A stretch of 13,595 nt of DNA, from positions 1 to 13,595 of the forward strand of contig NAVB01002681.1 of NCBI GenBank assembly GCA_002179805.1, written 5' to 3'. Shown here piece after piece: positions 8,201 to 13,595 of the stretch; position 1 is the first letter of the stretch, and each line of letters begins with the position of its first letter. Source of the stretch: Acanthamoeba lenticulata. Its lineage: Eukaryota > Discosea > Longamoebia > Acanthamoebidae. The notes under the pieces were generated by a model. The model ran no database searches. It had not been told where the DNA came from and saw nothing but the letters and a program-made list of their open reading frames with translations. Made by a program: the position numbers and the translations under genes.

Positions 8201-10880
8201 GGACCTTGACGGCCACCTGCGTGCCGCGCCACTCGGACTTGTAGACGCAGCCGAAGCCGCCCTGGCCCAGCGGGTCGCCCAGGTCGACCTCGCCGTAGGG
8301 GATCTCCCACTCGTCGCGCTGCCGCAGCCGGCGCAGGCGCCAGTAGAGGACGAAGCCCAGGAGGAGGCCCAGGATGATGAGCAGCGCGAGGAGCGGCAAA
8401 AAGGTGGCCACGAGCGGCACGAGGACGTCGGTGCCGCCGCCGGAGCTCGAGGCCGAGACGGGGGTGTCGCAGACGGTGCCCGTCCAGCCGTCGTCGCAGA
8501 CGCAGCGGCTCGAGAAGCAGGTGCCGTGGTCGGAGCAGATGGTGCCGTCGGCGATGCACAGGGCGAGGGCGCTGACGGGCGCGCCGGCGCAGGTGATGTT
8601 GGCGATGAAGTTGAGCATGGCGCGGCGGACGGGCGTCGACTGGCCGGCGACGATGAGCTTGTTGGCCTGCGCGATGGTGGCCGCCGTGGCGTCGGTCTGG
8701 GTCCAGTAGATCCAGTCGACGAGCTCCTTGGCCTTGTGGCAGTCGACCATGTCGCGCGAGTGCACGGCCAGCGCGTTGGTCGAGATCATGGGCCAGCTGC
8801 CGTTGCCCGGCGAGTTGAGGATGAGCAGGTCCGTGGGCGACGCGGCGTTGGTGATGCCCGCCACGATGCTGTCCCGCGTCGGCTTGAGCACGGTCCCGTT
8901 GATGAGCAGCGAGGCCGGCCGCAGCGTGGCCGACGAGAGCGAGGTAAAGGACACGCCCTGGCCCAGCGTGTAGGCCGTCCGCATGGCCACCGTGGCGTCG
9001 TTGAGCGTTGCGCAGGGCTTGGTCCGCGCGGTCTCGTTGGCCACCGGGTAGACCGGCACGCCTTGCCACCCGATCGTCGCGTTGAACTCGGGCACGTTGA
9101 GGCTCAGCGCCTGGTTGATGGCCTGCGAGGTCACCTGCGCCGTCGTGAAGTAGGTCACGATGATCGATTTGTTGACCGGCAGCAGGTGCGCGATTTCTTG
9201 ATTAAGATTCAAGATGGCTGGGTCGTCCCATGTCTTGATCCGGTTCATCTAAATTGGTTTTATATAAAATTCATTGATGGCCATCACTAGTTTGAGTGGA
9301 AGTACCAAAAAAGATTTTGCCCTCAGTGTGTCGGCAATAATAAAAACAAAATAAGGAAAATAATCAATAATTAAAGTAATATACAGAAAAAGAAAATTAC
9401 GTACGTAGATGTCGGAGACGATTTCGAAGGAGAGGGTGATGCGGTAGTTGGTGTTGATGAGTTCCGGAATGTTGTAGGAAAAGATGAAGCCGTAGGAGAC
9501 CATGGGTACGGTGAGCACGTCCGGCAGGGCGGCCTGCTGGGTGGCGGTAAGGAGGGCGCCCGTGGAGGCAAAATCGATACTATTGTCCTGGAGGCTGGCC
9601 AGGCCCTCGACCGACGAGGTGGCGTAGTATTTGAGGGTGAAGCCCGACGAGCCGTACTCGGTGGCCCACGAGGTGTAGGTCGGGATGATGGGGCCCATGC
9701 CCAGGAGGAAGGCAGTGGTGAGGGCCTCCTGGCCGTTGCAGATGACGCCCGAGAGCGAGTCGAGCATGTTGACGCGCTGCCGACCGGTGAGGGCGAGCAA
9801 GCCCGAGGACTTGACCAGCGAGATGGCATTGTCGTTGGTCTGCACCCAGCTGAGGAAGGACAGCACTTCCTTGAGCGTGGCGCAGTCGATCGAGTCGCTG
9901 GCCGTCGCCACCGTGTAGTTGTACACGACGACCGACGACACGGCGGCCAGAGGCCACGAGTTGTTGGGCTGATTGGTGATGTCGAACACGAGCGAGCCGT
10001 CGTAGGAGGCCGCCGTCGTCATAGCCGTCGTCACGCCGGTGAGGGCTGAGTCCAGCGTCACGTAGTTGCCCGTCCGGTCGTTCATGCCCGCGTAGGCCAG
10101 GGTAGTAGAGGAGGTGTTGTACTTCTTGAAGTCGGTATACATCATGAACATGACCGAGTTCGGGTGGGTCTGGAGCAGGCTCATCTTGCCCGTCCCGGTG
10201 CACGAGGAAAAGGCTCGCCCGGTAAGCACGGCGGACAGCTGGGCGAAGCCGGTCGTCTTGTACTGGGCAAACACGGCCGCCATGCCCGGGTCGATGGCCG
10301 AGAGGTAGTTGGCCAGCAGGCCGCCCTCGCCCAGGACGTCGTTGCAGTAGATGAGGGTCAACGGCGTCCCGGCGAGCGGGAGGTTCATGTTGGGGTTGGC
10401 CGCGATGACCGAGGCGTCACCCCAATCGGTGATGCTGCCGTTCCACATGCCGGCGACGAGCTCCTTGGTGAGGGTGAGAGTTTTCCCGGCCGAGGCGGGC
10501 GTGATGGTCGCCGCCCCGTAGGCCCCCACCATGGCCGTCGCCATAACGGGGATCTGCGCGTAGGAGTAGGCCGTGGCGTTGTAATAGGCCTTCATGTTGC
10601 TCGACGTGCCCACGAACTGCGCACGGCCGCCCGGCACGGCGGCCAGCGAGGTGGCTAGGTCGGTCGCACTGGCCGTGTAGGTGATCGAGACAACGTCTTT
10701 GGAGTACATGTAGGCCGTGCCGAGGCTCGTGTAGATGTCCACCACCGATCCTTCGCCGTAACCGGCGACCGTGAGGCCTCGCGCACGGAGGGGAAGCGAA
10801 GTCAAAGCGAGCAGCATAAGAAGAAGAAGTAGTAGTAGAGGTCTAAGGTCGCGCAAAGCGACGGACGGCGTTCTTTCCAT
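5201..10880 (-). CDS. Receptor: two PstS-like domains, EGF, TM, TKL kinase, cyclase-like domain, TKL kinase
   Basis: Exons on the minus strand are 10880-9405, 9248-7704 and 7615-5201, with phase-0 GT-AG introns of 156 and 88 nt, giving about 1811 residues. The first ATG in frame gives a signal peptide (poly-Leu, about residues 13-28). Two tandem PstS-like solute-binding domains follow (about 34-380 and 385-715), rich in N-glycosylation sequons, then an EGF-like cysteine segment (721-754) and a transmembrane helix (765-793). Kinase 1 (about 803-1130) has GQGGFG, Lys840, HCDLKSLN (Asp940), Asp958 of DFG, and APE. The class III cyclase-like domain spans about 1222-1390. An acidic Glu run lies near 1482-1500. 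Kinase 2 (about 1545-1805) has GSGSYG, Lys1574, HRDLKCSN (Asp1671), Asp1692 of DFG, and GTPSWIAPE. Both kinases look TKL-type and catalytically equipped. The cyclase-like domain lacks the second metal Asp and the Asn/Arg pair. Inferred role: plasma-membrane receptor sensing an external ligand. TAA is at 5203-5201. Confidence 0.9.
7671..7690. repeat. (AAC)n microsatellite in receptor intron 2
   Basis: About six and a half AAC units (GTT on the coding strand) lie in the 88-nt intron that interrupts kinase 1, just after its GTACGT donor. It is an ordinary microsatellite. Confidence 0.8.
9249..9404 (-). other. AT-rich phase-0 intron inside second solute-binding domain of receptor
   Basis: The donor is GTACGT and the acceptor TTTAG. 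The intron is strikingly AT-rich against its GC-rich flanks. Joining the flanks gives SDIYMNRIKTWDDPAI, which matches the usual PstS-family arrangement of a D-I-Y...W-D-P motif and so confirms the splice. Confidence 0.85.
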
Positions 10881-11180
10881 CTCTCGCACAAAATTATAAT
10901 AAAAATACAACGCAGAGGGCGGCTCGACGGACGACCTTGCTTGGGGCGAGAGAGCTCTTGTCGGGGTTGAAGGTAAAGAGGCGAGTGTGCCCGCGAAGAC
11001 AAGAAAGAGAAGTATCGTGTGATGAAGCCGTCGTTGTCGGGACGCCTCGCGGACCTTGGACACGCGTGGCGTGAACAAGGTAGAAGGACCGAGAGAGACC
11101 ACTAGAGCAGTTTACAGTAACTGCATTGCGATGCCAGCTCGACGAGGAGATATATTCCATATTAGATTGCTCGCACCGGA

Positions 11181-11218
11181 GTGGTTCCCGTTTTGAGAAG
11201 CTCCAAAACGGGAATCAC
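11181..11218. repeat. Strong 15-bp-stem hairpin (imperfect inverted repeat)
   Basis: The left arm GTGGTTCCCGTTTTG (11181-11195) pairs with CAAAACGGGAATCAC (11204-11218) with a single mismatch that is a G-U wobble in RNA, around an 8-nt spacer (AGAAGCTC). It lies 300 bp upstream of the receptor ATG and 450 bp upstream of the plus-strand gene. It is not part of any recognisable tRNA or other structured RNA. Confidence 0.75.
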
Positions 11219-11526
11219 GGAGTTAATTTGATTAGTTGTCTTCTTTGCATTTCAGTAAATCAGCGTGAGTGGAGCGCGCCCATTGGTGAAAGATTGCGGT
11301 TAAAGACCACGGGAGTGTAAGCGCGGCGAATGTGCGATGAGTGGCATGCAATTAAGGCAACATATTGCAGAATTCATGGTCACAAGGTCTCGCTATTCTT
11401 ACTTGCACTTCGTTTGTGAGCCTGCAACCGAGCCCTGGGCCTGGCACCAGCTCTACCACCACGAGCCACCGTCTTCTCGAGCCGATCGTAGCCAAGGACA
11501 AGTTCTCTTACGGTTCAGGCCTGGGT

Positions 11527-11536
11527 CCATAAAAAC
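11527..11536 (+). promoter_or_regulatory. TATA-like box of secreted propeller gene
   Basis: CCATAAAAAC stands out within a pyrimidine- and CA-rich, purine-poor stretch, 133 bp upstream of the ATG. A start about 30 bp downstream would give a leader of roughly 100 nt, rich in CCC and CAAC. This is a candidate only, judged by sequence and position. Confidence 0.4.
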
Positions 11537-11668
11537 AGCTCCAGCACCCCTCAGCAGAACCCCAAACTACCCACAACCTCTCTGTACAACACCAACCCCC
11601 ACCTCTCCCCAGTGTGAGGTGCACTACTTGTAAACTAGTGTAAAATATCACCAAGCCACCCTCGCGCG

Positions 11669-13447
11669 ATGAGACAATTCGTGACGCAATTGGCGGTGCT
11701 TCTTCTCCTGCTCGTGCTGGCCTCGTGCACGTCAGCCAAGCGCCAACTCCTCCTTACGGCCGAAGAGCCTGGCGGCCATGTGGGCTTCTACACGACCGAT
11801 GGCGACCTGCTGGGCAAGGTCAAGGTGGGCCAGCTGCCGCATGAGATCATCCTCACCAAGGACGGCTCGACGGCGTTCGTCTCCAACTTTGGCCTCCACG
11901 ACTACGCCTCGCCGACGGGCTACGCCGGCTACTTCATTTCGGTCATCAACGTGCGCCTCATGCTCGAGGAGCGCAAGCTCTTCACCTTTGCCGCCGGCGT
12001 GCCTGCTGGCAGCGTGCAGCGCGCGCCGCACGGCATCAAGCTCTCGCCCGATGAGAAGCAGCTGTGGGTCAACTGCGAGTACACGTCGCCCGACGGCTCG
12101 GTGACCCCGCAGATGCTCGTGTTCGACCTCACCGACGGCTCGCAGGCGCCCAAGCAGAGCTTCACCTTTAACGCGCAGACCAACAAGAACCACAACTTTG
12201 TCTTCTCGCCTGATGGCAAGACCATCTGGCTGCAGAACGGCGCCCAGGGCTTCGCCTCGTTCGACCCCAAGACGGGCGTCATCGGCCCGGCCATCACGCC
12301 CGGCACGACCACGGTCGGCGTGCGCGGCCTCGTGTTCGCGCCCGACGGCAACCTCGTCATCTCTGGCGTGGGTGAGTTCTTCATCTACGACGTCAAGACC
12401 AACCCGCCCACGCAGCTCAAGCGCTATGGCGGCAACTGGATGGTGAACCAGTTCCTCTACCCGACCGTGACCCCCAACGGCAAGTACCTCCTCGCGCCGT
12501 CGACCAACGGCCAGATCTTCATCGTCAACTACGCTACGGGCGCGCTCGTCAAGCGCGTCGACGTCTACGCGCTGGACCCCGTCATGGCCGTCGTCTCGAG
12601 CGACTCCAAGACCGCCTACGCCACGGGCGCCCGCGGTGGCGCCATCACCAAGATCGACCTCACCGATTCCGACTTTGAGACCGAGCTCATCGACACGGGC
12701 GTCAACGCCGGGCCCAACGGCCTCGTCATCGCCGACATCCCGCGCGGTAACGTCGAGACCGACCGTGACGAGTTCCGCGTCGCCGCCGTCCTCTCGCTCT
12801 CTGGCTCCGGCCAGCCCAACGGCTACAAGATCAAGTCGGCCCTCGAGATGTGGCGCGAGGGCATCAACCTGGCCGGCGGTATTCCGCTCTACAACGGCAA
12901 CGCTGCCCAGACCGTCGTGCGCTACTTTGATGACTTCTCCAACGCCTCGCTCACCAACAACATCCTCCGCGACGTGCTCGATGACTGGAACCCGCACGCG
13001 CTCATCGTCGCCGAGACCGGCTTCTACCCCTCGTCCCAGCTCCTGCGCGCCCTCGCCAAGGACAACGTGCCCCTCGTCTCCGTCTACCCGCTCGCCGTGG
13101 CCACCAAGCGCGACCAGATCAACGACGAGAACGAAGAGGTCCACCGCCGACAGCTCCCCGCCGCCACCACCCTGGGCCACGACAGGTGGGTGGACAACTA
13201 CCAGTACAACACTGAGTACGTCACGCGCTTCTCGCGCAATGCCACCGCCATCGATGGACAGGCCACGCTGGCTGGCCTCACCCTCGAGGCTGCTGCCTTC
13301 GGGAGCGGCCGCATCTCTGGCTCGCGCTTCGTCAACGCCGTCGGCAACACCGACACCACGTTCTTCTACGGCTCTGTGGCCTTCTCCGCCGATGGCTCCA
13401 ACGGTGGCAAGGCTCCCGTCTTTGTCAACAGGCTTATCTCCAGCTAA
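11669..13447 (+). CDS. Secreted YVTN/WD40-like beta-propeller fused to shortened type-1 periplasmic-binding domain
   Basis: This is a single uninterrupted exon of 592 residues. The N-terminus has a signal peptide (leucine run, cleavage probably near Ser23-Ala24), so the product is secreted; there is no C-terminal transmembrane helix. Residues about 28-360 form repeated propeller blades, seen as recurring SPD-, APDG-, TPNG-type turns (HGIKLSPDEKQLWV, NFVFSPDGKTIWL, GLVFAPDGNLVI, TVTPNGKYLLAP). From about 366, FRVAAVLSLSGSGQPNGYKIKSALEMWREGINLAGGI matches the start of branched-chain-amino-acid-type (type 1) solute-binding domains, and the end (TEYVTRFSRN...GQATLAGLTLEAAAF) matches their C-terminal lobe. 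About 100 residues of the usual centre appear missing. Codons end overwhelmingly in C or G, suggesting high expression. The gene is divergent from the receptor gene. The ligand is unknown, and no catalytic motif was found. Confidence 0.85.
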   Translation: MRQFVTQLAVLLLLLVLASCTSAKRQLLLTAEEPGGHVGFYTTDGDLLGKVKVGQLPHEIILTKDGSTAFVSNFGLHDYASPTGYAGYFISVINVRLMLEERKLFTFAAGVPAGSVQRAPHGIKLSPDEKQLWVNCEYTSPDGSVTPQMLVFDLTDGSQAPKQSFTFNAQTNKNHNFVFSPDGKTIWLQNGAQGFASFDPKTGVIGPAITPGTTTVGVRGLVFAPDGNLVISGVGEFFIYDVKTNPPTQLKRYGGNWMVNQFLYPTVTPNGKYLLAPSTNGQIFIVNYATGALVKRVDVYALDPVMAVVSSDSKTAYATGARGGAITKIDLTDSDFETELIDTGVNAGPNGLVIADIPRGNVETDRDEFRVAAVLSLSGSGQPNGYKIKSALEMWREGINLAGGIPLYNGNAAQTVVRYFDDFSNASLTNNILRDVLDDWNPHALIVAETGFYPSSQLLRALAKDNVPLVSVYPLAVATKRDQINDENEEVHRRQLPAATTLGHDRWVDNYQYNTEYVTRFSRNATAIDGQATLAGLTLEAAAFGSGRISGSRFVNAVGNTDTTFFYGSVAFSADGSNGGKAPVFVNRLISS

Positions 13448-13484
13448 AGTGAAACTGTTGTAGCCACCCAGCTCTCGTGGAAAC

Positions 13485-13526
13485 AATAAAAACCTGACAA
13501 AGCCACCTTTCGTGTTTTTTTTTTTT
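13485..13526 (+). terminator. Poly(A) signal and downstream T-run
   Basis: AATAAA at 13485-13490 lies 38 bp past the stop of the propeller gene. A run of 12 Ts (13515-13526) follows about 25 bp later, as expected for a U-rich downstream cleavage element. Confidence 0.75.
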
Positions 13527-13531
13527 ATATC

Positions 13532-13552
13532 GGTGGCCACGGCGAGGCCACC
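13532..13552. repeat. Short GC-rich inverted repeat after the T-run
   Basis: GGTGGCC (13532-13538) and GGCCACC (13546-13552) can form a 7-bp stem around a 7-nt loop. The order (T-run then stem) is the reverse of a bacterial intrinsic terminator, so significance is doubtful. Confidence 0.4.
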
Positions 13553-13595
13553 AGGCATCATCAAGCCTCTTAGGTAGCTTGCACGCAGTACTGCG

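Larger units (their letters stand above)
10881..11668. promoter_or_regulatory. Divergent intergenic region between receptor and secreted propeller genes
   Basis: This 788-bp stretch separates the receptor start (10880, minus) from the propeller-protein start (11669, plus). I see no convincing gene in it. Short ORFs (for example 11337-11633 plus) lack family features. About 11110-11450 is visibly AT-richer than the coding DNA. Noted elements are an AT-rich TATA-like stretch at 10890-10909 and another at 11148-11158 for the minus gene, a near-CArG sequence CCATATTAGA at 11157-11166, a hairpin at 11181-11218, a CCAAT box on the minus strand (11282-11286) and a TATA-like box at 11527-11536 for the plus gene. 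It must contain both promoters and leaders. Confidence 0.55.

Noticed and set aside
6470..9290. Long plus-strand open frames opposite the receptor gene (6470-7804 and 7653-9290)
   Set aside because: They mirror the GC-rich codon bias of the kinase and ectodomain exons. Their proteins are His/Arg/Ala/Gly-rich with no recognisable fold.
9249..11102. Receptor start at 11102 giving a 74-residue longer N-terminus
   Set aside because: The codon there is GTG, not ATG. The first ATG in this frame is at 10880 and directly precedes a good signal peptide.
11170..11235. tRNA or 5S rRNA at the intergenic hairpin
   Set aside because: There is no cloverleaf, no GGTTCGA-type B box in place, and no match to 5S rRNA landmarks.
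11126..11633. Small plus-strand ORFs of 64 and 98 codons in the intergenic region
   Set aside because: They show no family features and no coding bias like the neighbours. The second runs through the TATA-like element and leader of the next gene.
11708..11740. Bacterial lipobox-like LASC at the end of the propeller protein's signal peptide
   Set aside because: Lipobox processing is bacterial, and this gene sits among intron-bearing eukaryotic genes with its own AATAAA signal. The match is short enough to be chance.
13515..13552. T-run plus GC hairpin as a bacterial intrinsic terminator
   Set aside because: The order is wrong for the plus strand, and a proper poly(A) signal precedes it. On the minus strand no gene ends there.
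11732..13564. 610-residue open frame on the minus strand opposite the propeller gene
   Set aside because: It is a shadow: Val/Gly/Glu/Asp/Arg-rich sequence without domain logic, while the plus frame has a signal peptide and clear domains.

Overview
The window looks like nuclear DNA of a GC-rich amoebozoan protist, most likely Acanthamoeba or a close relative. The evidence is GC-rich exons with mostly C- or G-ending codons, short GT-AG introns (about 68-200 nt) that are often AT-richer, AATAAA poly(A) signals in short intergenic gaps, and above all a receptor joining bacterial-type solute-binding domains, a transmembrane helix, two TKL-type kinase domains and a class III cyclase-like domain. 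I saw no prokaryotic features, tRNA, rRNA, CRISPR array or mobile element.

Layout. (1) 23-2658 (+): the 3' part of a multi-exon gene for an unrecognised, probably nuclear protein: a helical N-terminal part on four small exons, then a very long disordered Ser/Thr/Pro-rich and acidic tail with two basic NLS-like clusters. (2) 2759-3824 (-): a five-exon gene for a longin-fold small adaptor-complex subunit (sigma/zeta-like), convergent with gene 1. (3) 4027-5112 (+): a four-exon gene for a prolyl-4-hydroxylase-type 2-oxoglutarate/Fe(II) dioxygenase without a signal peptide, divergent from gene 2 across 202 bp holding a perfect 28-bp palindrome. (4) 5201-10880 (-): a three-exon gene for a receptor of about 1811 residues: signal peptide, two tandem PstS-like domains, EGF-like segment, transmembrane helix, kinase 1, cyclase-like domain, kinase 2. 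The cyclase-like domain has lost most catalytic positions. (5) 10881-11668: a 788-bp divergent intergenic region, locally AT-richer, with a strong hairpin and TATA-like elements. (6) 11669-13447 (+): an intronless gene for a secreted protein joining a YVTN/WD40-like beta-propeller to a shortened type-1 periplasmic-binding-protein domain.

Exons were joined by hand from splice signals, reading phase and family resemblance. All joins keep frame except intron 2 of the adaptor gene, where the obvious GT and AG sites are out of phase by one base. Genes 4 and 6 both carry bacterial-type solute-binding folds outside the cell and share an upstream region, which suggests, but does not show, a common role in sensing external solutes. 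The convergent pairs 1/2 and 3/4 each end in a gap of about 90-100 bp with nearly overlapping poly(A) signals on opposite strands.
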